The translations under genes were made by a program, and so were the position numbers. Of a DNA stretch of 64,000 nt, positions 7,367 to 17,489 are shown piece by piece. Position 1 is the first letter of the stretch; every line of letters starts with the position of its first letter. Where the stretch lies: assembly GCF_003014695.1 (NCBI RefSeq), contig NZ_PYAS01000006.1, positions 186,001 to 250,000 on the forward strand, read 5' to 3'. The notes under the pieces are model-generated. The model did no database searches. It was not told the DNA's origin and was given only the letters and a program-made list of their open reading frames with translations. The DNA comes from Dyadobacter jiangsuensis. GTDB lineage: Bacteria; Bacteroidota; Bacteroidia; Cytophagales; Spirosomataceae.

Positions 7367-9256
7367 TTACAATGCACCTGACTTGATCTCGTCAACCACC
7401 GCTGGATCGAGCAGCGTCGATGTATCGCCCAGGTTGCTTACATCCCCTTCCGAAATCTTCCTCAGAATGCGGCGCATGATCTTGCCTGAGCGCGTTTTAG
7501 GCAAACCGGATACGAATTGAACCTTGTCGGGCTTCGCGATCGGGCCGATAATGCGGGAAACCGTAGCCGAAATATCTTTGCGGAACATTTCGGGGTCCTC
7601 CGGCGTGTGCTCGGTGATCACGTATGCATAAATACCCTGACCTTTGATGTCATGTGGGTAACCTACTACCGCTGATTCTACCACGCCGAGGTGCATATTG
7701 ATCGCATTCTCCACCTCCGCGGTACCAATGCGGTGCCCCGAGACGTTCAATACGTCGTCCACACGACCGGTAATGCGGTAGTAACCATCCTCGTCACGCA
7801 AACATCCGTCGCCGGTGAAATACTTGCCTGGGTAAGTCGAGAAGTAGGTTTGGCGGCAACGCTCGTGGTCGCCGTAGGTGGTGCGGATAATACCCGGCCA
7901 CGGGAATTTGATACAAAGGTTACCGCTCACGCCGTTTCCTTCGATCTCATTGCCGCTTTCGTCCACCAACACTGGTTGAATTCCCGGCAATGGCAATGTC
8001 GCGAATGTCGGTTTCTCAGGCGTAACACCTGCGAGTGGGGAAATCATGATACCACCATTCTCGGTCTGCCACCACGTATCTACCAGCGGGCAGTGATCGC
8101 CGCCGATGTTGGTTTTGTACCAATGCCATGCTTCTTCGTTGATCGGCTCTCCTACGGAACCCAGTTTTTTCAATGAAGAGAAATCATGTCCTTTTACATA
8201 ATCCAAACCAAAGCCCATCAGCGAGCGAATGGCCGTCGGAGCGGTGTAAAGGATATTAACTTTATGTCTTTCAACGATTTTCCAGAAACGACTTGCATCC
8301 GGGTAGGTAGGAACGCCTTCGAATACCACCGAAGTAGCACCATAGCAAAGCGGGCCGTACACGATGTAGCTGTGACCGGTGATCCAGCCAATATCTGCCG
8401 TACAGAAATGCACCTCTCCGGGCTCATACTGGAACACATTCGCGAACGTGTAGGTCGCATAAACCATGTAGCCACCGCAGGTATGTACCACCCCTTTCGG
8501 CTTGCCTGTCGAACCGGACGTATAGAGAATGAACAGCATATCCTCGGCGTCCATCGGCTCGGCCGGACATACAGAGTTCACTTGTTTCACCTCGTCTTCC
8601 CACCACAGGTCACGGCCTTTCAGCATGTGCACAGGGGTGCGGGTGCGCGTGAGCACGATCACCTTTTTCACCGTCGAGCATTGTACCAATGCCTCGTCCA
8701 CGGTATCCTTCATCGGGATCACTTTCGACCCACGGAATGCACCGTCGGAAGTGATCACCATCGAACATTCGGCGTCGTTAATGCGGTCAGCGATGGATTT
8801 CGCGGAGAAACCACCAAAAACCACCGAATGCACCGCACCGATACGTGCACACGCGAGCACGGCAATCGCCAGCTCGGGTACCATCGGCAGGTATATACAA
8901 ATGCGGTCGCCCTTTTTCACGCCGTGCTTTTTGAGCACGTTGGCGAAACGGCAAACCTGTTCAAACAAAACATGGTAGGTAAGCGTCACCGCCTGATCCT
9001 CGGGATTGTTGGGCTCCCAGATAATCGCGGGCTGATCGCCGCGTTCGGCCAGGTGACGGTCGAGAGCGTTCTCGGTGATGTTCATCACACCGCCTTCGAA
9101 CCATTTTGTACGCGCTTCCTGAAAGTCCCAGCTAAGCACTTTCTTCCACGGTTTACGCCATTGAAATTGTTGGGCTACTTCCGCCCAGAAACCTTCGGGA
9201 TCGTCTACACTTTGTTGGTAAGCAACCTTGTACTCTTCAAAGGTCTTAATTCTCAT
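7367..9256 (-). CDS. acs: Acetyl-CoA synthetase
   Basis: Activates acetate to acetyl-CoA through acetyl-adenylate (ATP to AMP and PPi), an entry route for acetate. The 629-residue protein has the ANL-superfamily motifs: the P-loop [10 protein letters not shown] near residue 248, WWQTENGG, the hinge region [17 protein letters not shown], and the C-terminal acetylation-site lysine in TRSGKIMRR. Length fits the family (about 630-650). It is a single-gene unit ended by a strong hairpin, with a 247-base gap on the 5' side in which I saw no convincing promoter. A long antisense reading frame over the gene is a shadow. Confidence 0.97.
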   Translation of the reverse strand: MRIKTFEEYKVAYQQSVDDPEGFWAEVAQQFQWRKPWKKVLSWDFQEARTKWFEGGVMNITENALDRHLAERGDQPAIIWEPNNPEDQAVTLTYHVLFEQVCRFANVLKKHGVKKGDRICIYLPMVPELAIAVLACARIGAVHSVVFGGFSAKSIADRINDAECSMVITSDGAFRGSKVIPMKDTVDEALVQCSTVKKVIVLTRTRTPVHMLKGRDLWWEDEVKQVNSVCPAEPMDAEDMLFILYTSGSTGKPKGVVHTCGGYMVYATYTFANVFQYEPGEVHFCTADIGWITGHSYIVYGPLCYGATSVVFEGVPTYPDASRFWKIVERHKVNILYTAPTAIRSLMGFGLDYVKGHDFSSLKKLGSVGEPINEEAWHWYKTNIGGDHCPLVDTWWQTENGGIMISPLAGVTPEKPTFATLPLPGIQPVLVDESGNEIEGNGVSGNLCIKFPWPGIIRTTYGDHERCRQTYFSTYPGKYFTGDGCLRDEDGYYRITGRVDDVLNVSGHRIGTAEVENAINMHLGVVESAVVGYPHDIKGQGIYAYVITEHTPEDPEMFRKDISATVSRIIGPIAKPDKVQFVSGLPKTRSGKIMRRILRKISEGDVSNLGDTSTLLDPAVVDEIKSGAL

Positions 9257-9503
9257 GATAAATAAAGGTTTTAACAGGAAATTTAGGATTTGGCTGTGAA
9301 GTTATAATTTTCATTTGGTTAGTCCTACTTGCACAGAAACAGTATTACGGACACTTGCAGGCCATTTTATTGATAATCAATCGATAGCAGAAGATCAGCA
9401 ATTGTTATCATTCTAATAATATTTCAAAATCCCTTCACGCGGCACCGCTATTACCGCCACTGGGCAAAAAGATGTACTTTCGGGCTTCGAACTAATTGAG
9501 CAA

Positions 9504-10730
9504 ATGAGCAAAGGGCAAGAAATGGCAATGAACGGCGATATGCAGGAAAGATTGACGGAAGCGGAAATCACGTTCATCCGTGAACATTTGTACGATAATC
9601 CCGGTGATTTGATCCTGAAAGCCGGCAAGTTCAAAGGGGTGGATGTGAAGAAGCTCGCGGCACAGATCCAGTCGCGCCAGAAAGCATTGAAAAAACTGCC
9701 GGAATGGTCCGCCAATGAAAACCTGATTTTCCCGCCCGCCCTGTCTGTGGAACAATGCTCATCGGAAGCCACGGCGCATTACAAGGCAGGTATTGTCTCC
9801 GGCCAAACGCTCATCGACATCACCGGCGGCATGGGTATCGATTGCTACTACATGAGCCGCAGCTTTACCGAAACCCACTATTTTGAACAACAACCCCAGG
9901 TAGCCTCCGCAGCCGCATACAACTTTGCACAGCTGGGCGCCACACGCATACACGTACACGCAAGCGAGTCGCTGACCGCATTGCAGGGCGGCCTCACTGC
10001 CGACTGGCTCTACGCCGACCCGGCCCGCCGTGACGCCAACAAGGAAAAAGTTGTGCGCCTGGCCGATTGTACACCCGACGTCGCCGGAAATGCAGCATTA
10101 CTTTTAAATGCAGCCCCAAACATTTTAATCAAAACCTCTCCCCTGCTTGACATTGACCTGGCATCGAAAGAGCTCCAAAAGCTGAAAGAGGTGCACGTAA
10201 TGGGTTACGAACAGGAGTGTAAGGAACTGCTTTTCGTACTCGACCGCGAAATGCCGGAGCAGGATTTCAAGATCAAAGTTCGCATGATCGACGCTGCCGG
10301 GCGGCCCATTCACCAACTGGATTTTGACCGTGAAGAAGAGCGGAATGCATTAGTAGGTTATTCCAAGCCGTTGGCCTATTTGTATGAACCGCATGCCGCT
10401 ATACTGAAAGCGGGCGCATTCAAAACCCTCTGCCCGCGGTTCCAGGTGGATAAACTGGCCATGCACAGCCAATTATACACCTCCGAGAATTACGTTGATG
10501 CGTTCCCTGGCCGCAGCTTTAAGGTCGTGGCCGTTTGCAAGCCCGATATCCGGGATATTTCGCAGCACATCCCAGGCGATAAAGCCAATATCACCACCCG
10601 CAATTTTCCTGCAAAACCGGAAGAATTAAGGAAGAAGTGGAAAATCAAAGATGGTGGCGACCATTACCTGTTCGCCACTACCCTTGCCGATCAATCGAAA
10701 GTCGTGATCGTTTGCGTGAAACCTATTTGA
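9504..10730 (+). CDS. THUMP-like domain SAM-dependent methyltransferase (PG_1098 family)
   Basis: A 408-residue class I methyltransferase-like protein of the PG_1098 family found widely in Bacteroidota. The N-terminal helical part (13-75) precedes the SAM-binding Rossmann region with motif I LIDITGGMGIDCYYMS, then WLYADPARRD, which resembles the DPPR-type catalytic motif of RNA methyltransferases. The C-terminal part is the THUMP-like domain, suggesting an RNA substrate. Start choice is uncertain: in-frame ATGs at 9504, 9522, 9528 and 9540 all precede the conserved LTEAEITFIREHL. It converges on and overlaps the next gene by 8 bases. Confidence 0.85.
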   Translation: MSKGQEMAMNGDMQERLTEAEITFIREHLYDNPGDLILKAGKFKGVDVKKLAAQIQSRQKALKKLPEWSANENLIFPPALSVEQCSSEATAHYKAGIVSGQTLIDITGGMGIDCYYMSRSFTETHYFEQQPQVASAAAYNFAQLGATRIHVHASESLTALQGGLTADWLYADPARRDANKEKVVRLADCTPDVAGNAALLLNAAPNILIKTSPLLDIDLASKELQKLKEVHVMGYEQECKELLFVLDREMPEQDFKIKVRMIDAAGRPIHQLDFDREEERNALVGYSKPLAYLYEPHAAILKAGAFKTLCPRFQVDKLAMHSQLYTSENYVDAFPGRSFKVVAVCKPDIRDISQHIPGDKANITTRNFPAKPEELRKKWKIKDGGDHYLFATTLADQSKVVIVCVKPI

Positions 10731-11079
10731 GGTAGGTCTCTTCGTAGATTTTTTCATTGTAACCCAGCGTCAGGGCCTTGCCGTTTTCATCCTCGATAAC
10801 GGGGCGTTTAATCGCCGTAGGGTTCGATGACAACAGTTTCGCAGCGGATTTCGCGTCGGTTACCTTCGCTTTCTCCTCTTCACTAAGCTCTTTCCAGGTG
10901 GTGGAAGCCTTATTCAGGACTTTATCCCACGGGAATTCGCTGAACCAGCTGCTTACTTTCTCCGGACTGATGCCGTCCTTTCTGTAATCGTAAAACTGGT
11001 AAGCCACCTTGTTTTTTTCGAGCCAGGTGCGGGCTTTTTTAATGGTATCGCAATTCGGGATTCCGTAAAGGGTCAACAT
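10723..11079 (-). CDS. ArsC family (YffB/Spx-like) thioredoxin-fold protein
   Basis: A 118-residue thioredoxin-fold protein of the ArsC/Spx/YffB group. It has a single Cys in the YGIPNCDTIKKAR active-site motif rather than a CxxC pair, then the conserved DYRKDGI element, and RPVIED near the C-terminus, the ArsC-family cis-proline region. YffB-type members are thought to reduce or bind glutathione-like thiols; true arsenate reductase activity is not implied. It is probably cotranscribed with the upstream symporter (26-base gap) and converges with the methyltransferase gene. Confidence 0.85.
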   Translation of the reverse strand: MLTLYGIPNCDTIKKARTWLEKNKVAYQFYDYRKDGISPEKVSSWFSEFPWDKVLNKASTTWKELSEEEKAKVTDAKSAAKLLSSNPTAIKRPVIEDENGKALTLGYNEKIYEETYLK

Positions 11080-11105
11080 AAAAATTTACTCTGAAAATGA
11101 CTGGA

Positions 11106-12506
11106 TTAAACTTCGGTAGCTGCGGGCTCTTCCACAACCTTGTCCGAATTGTGCATTTTCTCATCATCGAGTTCGCCTTCCCAACGGGCGATAACCGCGG
11201 TTGCGAGACAGTTACCGGTCACATTCACAGAGGTACGTGCCATATCCATCAGTTCGTCGATCCCCATGATCAGCAATACAGGCCATTCGGGCATGCCAAA
11301 GTTAGCGATCGCGCCCAACAATATCACCAAAGTAGCACGCGGGATACCGGCCACGCCCTTACTCGTAAGCATGAGCAGCAACACCATTGTAAACTGCTGC
11401 CCGATCGACATTTCGGTACCTGTCGCCTGCGCTACGAACACCGTCGCGAGCGCGAGGTACAACGTTGAACCGTCGAGGTTGAAACTGTAACCCGTTGGCA
11501 TCACGAATGAAACGATCTGGCGCGGCACGCCGAACTTCTCCATTTTCTCCATCGCCTTGGGCAATGCGGACTCCGAACTGGTAGTAGCAAATGCAATGGA
11601 AACCGGCTCGAAAATGGCTTTCGCGAATTTGATCACCGGGATTCTGGCGATCATCGCGACCGGCACGAATACGATCAAAATGAAGACAATCAATGCACAA
11701 TATAATGTAGCGAGCAATAATGCCAGGTTTTTCAAGACATCGATCCCCATGTGGCCTACCGTTTCGGCAATGGCCGCTCCCACCCCGATCGGCGCGAAAT
11801 ACATGATGATTTTGGTGAACTTAAACATCACCTCTGCAAGCAGTTCCACGCCATGCACGAACTTCTCCTTCTTCGCCGCGGGCAGCAATGCAAGGCTAAT
11901 GCCGAAAAGCACACTGAAAACGACGATTTGCAGCACTTCACCATGATAAATGGATTTGGCCACGTTCTCCGGAAATGAATGCAGCACGATTTCCTGCCAT
12001 GTTTGCTGGTTCACTTTCGGCAGGGTTGCATTCAGGCTTTCAGGCGGTACGATACCGACGCCCGGTTTGAACCAATTGGCAAACACCAGCCCGATGATCA
12101 ATGCAAATGTGGTAACAACTTCAAAATACAACAGTGATTTCCAGCCCATGCGGCCCACCTGTTTCAGGTCGGAATGGCCTGCTATACCGGTCACTAGCGT
12201 TGCGAAAAGCAGCGGCGCGATCACCGTTTTGATCATTTGAAGGAATATCTGCCGCAGGAAATGCAGCTCGGTCCCCATCTTCGGGAAATCATAACCGATC
12301 TCCGTTCCTACGAGCATCGAGATCAGGATCGAGGTAGTAAGGTTCTTTTTCAGGATCGCGTATACGACCAGGCTCGCCAGCGCCAGCCAGCGCAGGCCTA
12401 TGAGCACACTATCAGATAACGGCAGGAGACCGTAAGCACTTAAAACGGAGGCTATCGCGGCAATGGTAACCAGCACGATATTGATAATGGTAATCTTGCT
12501 CTTCAT
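11106..12506 (-). CDS. Dicarboxylate/amino acid:cation symporter (DAACS family)
   Basis: A 466-residue inner-membrane transporter of the GltP/DctA family that imports glutamate, aspartate or C4-dicarboxylates with H+ or Na+. Family signatures are clear: the SSESALPKAM serine-rich hairpin, GYSFNLDGSTLYLALA in transmembrane 7, MLTSKGVAGIPRA in hairpin 2, and NVTGNCLATAVIARWEGEL in transmembrane 8. The long loop with PPESLNATLPKVNQQTW is typical of bacterial members. Sequence alone does not separate glutamate from dicarboxylate transport. It leads an apparent two-gene unit with the ArsC-like gene. Confidence 0.92.
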   Translation of the reverse strand: MKSKITIINIVLVTIAAIASVLSAYGLLPLSDSVLIGLRWLALASLVVYAILKKNLTTSILISMLVGTEIGYDFPKMGTELHFLRQIFLQMIKTVIAPLLFATLVTGIAGHSDLKQVGRMGWKSLLYFEVVTTFALIIGLVFANWFKPGVGIVPPESLNATLPKVNQQTWQEIVLHSFPENVAKSIYHGEVLQIVVFSVLFGISLALLPAAKKEKFVHGVELLAEVMFKFTKIIMYFAPIGVGAAIAETVGHMGIDVLKNLALLLATLYCALIVFILIVFVPVAMIARIPVIKFAKAIFEPVSIAFATTSSESALPKAMEKMEKFGVPRQIVSFVMPTGYSFNLDGSTLYLALATVFVAQATGTEMSIGQQFTMVLLLMLTSKGVAGIPRATLVILLGAIANFGMPEWPVLLIMGIDELMDMARTSVNVTGNCLATAVIARWEGELDDEKMHNSDKVVEEPAATEV

Positions 12507-12983
12507 ACAGAGAATTTGGTATCCTAGATTAGTTTGTAACGGTAAACTTATAAAAAATCAAATTAATGATTGTCAACACAACCAATGCATTTTACCCAAA
12601 ACACAGAATTTAATTTATGTCTTGAATAAAAAGAATGAATGTTTGTACTAAACAGAAGAGAAAAAATAAAATAAACAATCGTTTACTTCAAAACCGCGAA
12701 CCTATTGGACAAATGCAAAGCTGGACGACCGGGCCAGTGGATCGACCGCCGAGTGCTATTCATGGAAGATCGGGTTGCCGCGGCGGATCTGGATACAATT
12801 TGGCACAAAATTTGAAACGTCCGATATTAACCCAGCATTAAATCTTTCCAAACCGCGTCCGGGACCGTCTGAAATTGTGCCCGGAGCTCTGTTTGCGACC
12901 AAAAGATGATGAAAATCCTTGATTCAGGTTGCTAAAATCAATATGTTAGGACAATCCATACCCAAAACATAACTCTACCCGAC
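12507..12983. other. 477-base divergent gap without a gene
   Basis: The symporter side (12507-12700) is AT-rich; the middle (12710-12800) is GC-rich with several short complementary stretches (for example GACCGCCGAG near 12750), possibly a decayed palindromic repeat. No reading frame here has coding character. The only regulatory signal I can support is the -7-like box upstream of the stress protein, listed separately. Confidence 0.5.
12919..12949 (+). promoter_or_regulatory. Candidate Bacteroidota-type promoter for the universal stress gene
   Basis: TTG at 12919-12921 is followed after 20 bases by TATGTTAG (12942-12949), one mismatch from the TAnnTTTG -7 consensus, with the spacing expected of Bacteroidota promoters. 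It lies 34 bases before the start codon. Prediction by eye only. Confidence 0.35.
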
Positions 12984-13835
12984 ATGAGAAGTATCCTGAT
13001 TGCCATCGATTTTTCAGAAAATGCCGAGCGTGCTTTGGCCGCAGCAAAACTGATCGCCGAAAAAGATGCGACCGAATTGCTGATCCTGCACGCCTACCAA
13101 CCTTATATAGCCGATGTAAACGTAACACCCGGCAATGTGATGCCCGGCATCGGTGGGGCCGATTTTCTGACGATGACCACTGAGCTGGAAGAAGAGTTTC
13201 ATAAACGGCTCGACGACTATGCGGCCAGCCTGGTTGCAGAAGGCTACAATGCGAAGGCCATATGGACGCTCGGCACCGTGCAATCGGCCATTGAAGAGGC
13301 AATCAACGACCATGTGCCGGATATGATCGTGATCGGACGTACGGGCACCGGCGGCTTCCTCGACAAGCTGATCGGCAGCTCTGCTACGCACATCGCGCTC
13401 AACTCGCCTTGCCCGGTGCTGGTAGTACCTCCGCAAACCGAGCCAACGGAATTCAAGAAGGTGGTGTATGCGACCCAGTTCGAATACGAAGAAAACAATA
13501 TCCTGCGCGAGGTGTTCGTGCTGATGAATCACCTCGGCGCCGACCTCACGCTGCTGAAAATCAACTCGGATACGCAGCCGGATATCCAGCCCGACAACCA
13601 GTACATCGCCGACATCAAGTCGCATTTCACGATCCGCGAAGGCCAGATCGTGATTCGGGAAGCAAAGCACGTGCTCGACGGCATCGAGGCCTATTGCGAC
13701 GAGGTGCGGGCCGATCTGCTGATCATGTCTACGCGTGAACGATCATTTATTGAAGAATATCTGATCAATCCGAGCATTACACGCAAGCTCGTTGTGGATA
13801 CACACGTACCTTTGCTGGTGTTTCACCTCAAATAA
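12984..13835 (+). CDS. Tandem-domain universal stress protein
   Basis: A 283-residue protein of two fused UspA domains (about 1-150 and 155-283). The first domain has a complete ATP-binding signature, G118-R-T-G-T-G..., then GSSATH and SPCPVLVVP. The second has MSTRERSFIEEYLINPSITRKLV, which lacks the G-x-x-G-x9-G pattern, so it probably does not bind ATP the same way. Usp proteins are induced by starvation and stress; the precise job is unknown. It sits 9 bases upstream of corA and is likely cotranscribed with it. Confidence 0.9.
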   Translation: MRSILIAIDFSENAERALAAAKLIAEKDATELLILHAYQPYIADVNVTPGNVMPGIGGADFLTMTTELEEEFHKRLDDYAASLVAEGYNAKAIWTLGTVQSAIEEAINDHVPDMIVIGRTGTGGFLDKLIGSSATHIALNSPCPVLVVPPQTEPTEFKKVVYATQFEYEENNILREVFVLMNHLGADLTLLKINSDTQPDIQPDNQYIADIKSHFTIREGQIVIREAKHVLDGIEAYCDEVRADLLIMSTRERSFIEEYLINPSITRKLVVDTHVPLLVFHLK

Positions 13836-13844
13836 CAAATTGGT

Positions 13845-14975
13845 TTGAACGGGACAGAAAGCGGCAAACCCGCCGGGGGCAGCAGCACCCGGAACGGCGG
13901 CAGAAAATCCAGAAAGTACCGTAAGCGTGGCCTGCTCACTTCGCCGGGCACGCTTACCTATATCGGTCCGGACATTGGCTTGAAGACCAAAATCCGCAGG
14001 ATCCGGTATAGCGAGCATATGTACAAGGAAGAGGCCGTAAAGTCGCTGGACGAATGCCGGTCTGCCGAAAATGGCGAGAATTTTACCACGTGGCTGAATG
14101 TAGACGGTATTCACGAAATTCAGCTCATTGAGAAACTGGGAAAATTATACCATTTGCACCCGCTGCTGCTCGAAGACGTTGTGAACACCGAGCATAAGCC
14201 GAAACTGGAATTGTACGACACCGGACATCTGTTCCTGACCCTGAAAATGCTGCACGTCGATTCGGAATCGCCGATCAGCATTTCTTCCGAGCATGTGAGT
14301 TTTGTATTAGGCAAAAACTACGTACTGTCGTTCCAGGAAGAACTTACTTCCGACATTTTCACCACCGTCGAAAACCGGCTGGAAGCTTCCGTAGGCAAAA
14401 CCCGCCGAAATGGACCCGACTACCTGCTGTTTGCATTGATGGACGTGGTTGTCGACAACTATTTTATCGTCCTGGAAAAACTTGGCGATGCACTCGACGC
14501 GACCGAAGACCAGGTGATCCGCGGCGTGCAGGAGCTATCACTCAAAGATATGTACGCATTGAAACGCGAGCTCACGCTGGCCCGCAGGCTGATATGGCCG
14601 CTGCGCGATATGGTCAACCAGCTCATCCGCGAGGATAACACGCAGATCAGTAAGGAGGTAATCCCCTACTACCGTGACCTTTACGACCACATTATGCAGG
14701 TACTCGACACTATTGACTCCTATCGCGAACTCGTAGCGAGCCTTGTCGACGTACATTTATCGACGATCAGCAACCGTATGAACCAGGTTATGAAAACGCT
14801 GACAATCTTCTCGGCCGTTTTCATGCCGCTGACGTTTATAGTGGGCGTTTACGGAATGAATTTCGAGTTTATGCCCGAGCTGAAAGAGCCCTATGGCTAC
14901 TACTATGTCTGGGGATTGATGGCCGCCGTCACGATAGGGATGATATTTTATTTCAAAACTAAAAAATGGATGTAG
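13845..14975 (+). CDS. corA: Magnesium/cobalt transporter CorA
   Basis: A homopentameric Mg2+ (also Co2+ and Ni2+) channel of the inner membrane. The 376-residue protein has a large soluble N-terminal funnel domain, a long stalk helix (DMYALKRELTLARRLIWPLRDMV...) and two C-terminal transmembrane helices, the first ending in the signature Y-G-M-N at 336-339, followed by FEFMPEL as in bacterial CorA. The start appears to be TTG at 13845, 9 bases after the stress gene: no ATG or GTG precedes the conserved LTYIGPDIGLKTKI. The first 30 residues are basic and low in complexity. Confidence 0.93.
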   Translation: MNGTESGKPAGGSSTRNGGRKSRKYRKRGLLTSPGTLTYIGPDIGLKTKIRRIRYSEHMYKEEAVKSLDECRSAENGENFTTWLNVDGIHEIQLIEKLGKLYHLHPLLLEDVVNTEHKPKLELYDTGHLFLTLKMLHVDSESPISISSEHVSFVLGKNYVLSFQEELTSDIFTTVENRLEASVGKTRRNGPDYLLFALMDVVVDNYFIVLEKLGDALDATEDQVIRGVQELSLKDMYALKRELTLARRLIWPLRDMVNQLIREDNTQISKEVIPYYRDLYDHIMQVLDTIDSYRELVASLVDVHLSTISNRMNQVMKTLTIFSAVFMPLTFIVGVYGMNFEFMPELKEPYGYYYVWGLMAAVTIGMIFYFKTKKWM

Positions 14976-14980
14976 ATTGA

Positions 14981-14988
14981 TACCTTTG
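14981..14988 (+). promoter_or_regulatory. Candidate -7 box upstream of murF-alr
   Basis: TACCTTTG matches the Bacteroidota TAnnTTTG -7 consensus exactly, 23 bases before the murF-alr start and just after the corA stop. No clear -33 TTG is present at the usual distance, which lowers confidence. Confidence 0.35.
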
Positions 14989-15011
14989 TGCTCTGATTAA
15001 CGAGCATTGGA

Positions 15012-17486
15012 ATGAGTCTTACCGTCAATACATCCCCCATTGTAACCACACAAGCCCAGTACATCCTGACCGACAGCCGTCAGGTTTCTTTCCCAGGCCA
15101 GAGTATCTTTTTTGCCATCAAAGGTGAGCGCCACGACGGCCACCGTTTCCTGCCTGAGCTATATGCCGCAGGCGTGCGGGAATTTGTGGTGGAAGAAGCG
15201 GCATTCACCGGCGAACTGCGTGAAACCGCCGCCACGTGGGACGACGCGCAAATCTGGGTAGTAGCTTCGAGCATTCGTGCATTGCAGCAACTCGTGGCAT
15301 CTAAAAGAAAGCAATTCGATATTCCGGTGGTGGGTATTGCGGGAAGTAATGGCAAGACGATCGTAAAAGAGTGGCTTGTACAGCTCCTATCGCCCGGCCG
15401 CAGCATTGTAGCCAGCCCGAAGAGCTATAATTCGCAGATCGGCGTACCACTTTCAGTATGGAATCTGAGCAAGGAGCATTCATTGGCGATTTTCGAGGCG
15501 GGTATTTCCAAGGCACACGAAATGGAATACCTGCAACCGGTCATGCAGCCTACGGTCGGCATTTTCACCAATATCGGGCCTGCGCATGATGATGGTTTCC
15601 GAAGCCGCAAACAGAAGATCACCGAAAAGCTGCGCCTTTTTACGAAGGTCAAAAAGCTTATTTATAGAAAAGATTACCACGAAATAGACGAGGAGATCAG
15701 CCTGATCCTGAAACCGGTGAATGCATTCCTCGAAACACTGAGCTGGGGAAGCAACTATTCCGGTTCTCATGTGCAGGTGACTTACACGCCGCAGAAAGAC
15801 AAAACCGTCATTTCCCTTACCGGAAAGCTTGGCAACCATAGTTTCGAAACCGGCTTCCGCGACGATGCTTCGCTTGAAAACCTGACGCATTGCATCGTTT
15901 TCCTTCTCGATTTCGGGCTCGAACCGGCCGTTATCCAGGAGAGAGTGCTGCTGCTCAAACCGGTTTCCATGCGTTTGGAACTCAAAGAAGGCATCAATCA
16001 CTCCTACATTATCGACGACGCTTATAACAATGATTTGCAGGGCCTTTCGATGGCGCTGAACTTTCTCGCGCAGCAAGAGCAGCGGAACCGCAAAACCGTA
16101 ATCCTGTCGGACGTGCTGCAAACCGGCCAGACCCCGACTGAGTTGTACAAAATGGTTGCCCGCCTGCTGAGTGAAAAGAGCATTGATCGCCTCATTGGTA
16201 TTGGAAAACAGATCAGCAGCCAGGCATCGCTGTTCGATATTCCGGAGCAGGAGTTTTACGACGATACCGACACTTTCCTCAAAACATTTGCCTTCCACAC
16301 GCTGGCTGACACGCTCGTGCTCGTGAAGGGCGCGCGACCATTTTCTTTCGAGCAAATCGTACACCGCATTCAGCAGAAGGCTCATGGCACCGTGCTCGAA
16401 ATCAACCTGGATGCATTGGTGCACAACCTGAACTACTACCGCGCGAGAGCCGGACAGGGCACAAAAATCATGGCGATGGTAAAAGCATTCGCCTATGGCA
16501 GCGGCAGCTCGGAAGTGGCTGCATTACTGCAATACCACCGTGTCGATTACCTCGGCGTAGCCTATACCGACGAGGGCGTGATGCTGCGCCAAAGCGGCAT
16601 TACCTTACCGATCATGGTCATGAATGCGACGCTGCCCACTTTCGACCTCTTGTGGCAGTATAAGCTGGAACCGGAAATTTACAGCCGCCGCATCCTCACC
16701 GACTGGCTCGAATATATTTCGAGGAAAGGCGAACCTGCCAATACGCCGTCCGTGCATTTGAAACTCGATACGGGTATGCACCGGCTCGGTTTCGTGAAGG
16801 ATGATTATGAATGGCTGGTAACGCAGCTTCGTGCGAACCCCGCATTGAAAGTCGCAAGCATTTTCACCCATTTGGTAGGTGCCGATGAAGGTGTCCACAA
16901 TGAGTTTTCCCGAAAGCAGTATGCACAGTTTATCGAAGGTGCAGAGCTGATCGAGCAGACTTTGGGCTACAAAACCATAAAACACATCCTGAACTCGGCC
17001 GGAATCGTGCGTTTCCCGGAATACCGCCTCGATATGGTGCGATTGGGTATCGGATTGTACGGCGTGGAAGCTACCGGGCAGGACCAGCGTTCGTTGCAGT
17101 CGGTGGGCACGCTGAAAACCATTGTCTCGCAAGTAAAATACCTCACATCGGGTGAAACCGTGGGATATAGCCGCAAAGGCGTCGTCGATCACGACTCGGC
17201 CATTGCTACACTCGCGATCGGCTATGCCGACGGTTACGACCGCGGCCTCGGAAATGGTGTAGGTAAGGTGTGGGTTAATGGCACATTATGCCCTACTATC
17301 GGTAATGTGTGCATGGACATGACCATGATCGACGTCACGCATGCCCAGGTAGAAGAAGGGGATGAAGTGATCGTTTTCGGTAAGGAAGTCCCTATTACAG
17401 AACTCGCGAAAACCATCCACACCATCCCCTACGAGATCCTGACGGGCATTGGTGACCGCGTCAAGCGTGTATTTTTTAAAGAATAA
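15012..17486 (+). CDS. Bifunctional MurF/alanine racemase (D-Ala-D-Ala adding enzyme fused to Alr)
   Basis: Two steps of peptidoglycan precursor synthesis in one 824-residue chain: an N-terminal MurF ligase that adds D-Ala-D-Ala to UDP-MurNAc-tripeptide, and a C-terminal PLP-dependent alanine racemase that makes D-Ala. The MurF part (1-455) has the Mur-ligase P-loop GSNGKT (111-116), the FEAGIS stretch and DDAYNND. The racemase part starts at about 459 (TVLEINLDALVHNL), with the PLP lysine K491 in MAMVKAFAYGSG, HLKLDTGMHRLGF, and the catalytic tyrosine in VGYSRKG. The MurF P-loop threonine-isoleucine context (GKTIVKEWL) differs slightly from canonical GKTTTK. The fusion is known in Bacteroidota. 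Its 3' end is 3 bases from the converging ppk1. Confidence 0.95.
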   Translation: MSLTVNTSPIVTTQAQYILTDSRQVSFPGQSIFFAIKGERHDGHRFLPELYAAGVREFVVEEAAFTGELRETAATWDDAQIWVVASSIRALQQLVASKRKQFDIPVVGIAGSNGKTIVKEWLVQLLSPGRSIVASPKSYNSQIGVPLSVWNLSKEHSLAIFEAGISKAHEMEYLQPVMQPTVGIFTNIGPAHDDGFRSRKQKITEKLRLFTKVKKLIYRKDYHEIDEEISLILKPVNAFLETLSWGSNYSGSHVQVTYTPQKDKTVISLTGKLGNHSFETGFRDDASLENLTHCIVFLLDFGLEPAVIQERVLLLKPVSMRLELKEGINHSYIIDDAYNNDLQGLSMALNFLAQQEQRNRKTVILSDVLQTGQTPTELYKMVARLLSEKSIDRLIGIGKQISSQASLFDIPEQEFYDDTDTFLKTFAFHTLADTLVLVKGARPFSFEQIVHRIQQKAHGTVLEINLDALVHNLNYYRARAGQGTKIMAMVKAFAYGSGSSEVAALLQYHRVDYLGVAYTDEGVMLRQSGITLPIMVMNATLPTFDLLWQYKLEPEIYSRRILTDWLEYISRKGEPANTPSVHLKLDTGMHRLGFVKDDYEWLVTQLRANPALKVASIFTHLVGADEGVHNEFSRKQYAQFIEGAELIEQTLGYKTIKHILNSAGIVRFPEYRLDMVRLGIGLYGVEATGQDQRSLQSVGTLKTIVSQVKYLTSGETVGYSRKGVVDHDSAIATLAIGYADGYDRGLGNGVGKVWVNGTLCPTIGNVCMDMTMIDVTHAQVEEGDEVIVFGKEVPITELAKTIHTIPYEILTGIGDRVKRVFFKE

Positions 17487-17489
17487 AGC

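Noticed and set aside
8186..9265. 359-codon plus-strand open frame
   Set aside because: It lies fully antisense to acs, has no family features and is His/Arg-rich as expected of a complement-frame shadow.
10723..11079. Arsenate reductase assignment
   Set aside because: ArsC-fold similarity is clear, but no ars genes are nearby and the sequence is closer to the YffB-type subgroup.
12463..12841. Short plus-strand frames upstream of the stress gene
   Set aside because: AT-rich, Lys/Asn-biased translations without domain features; best read as intergenic.
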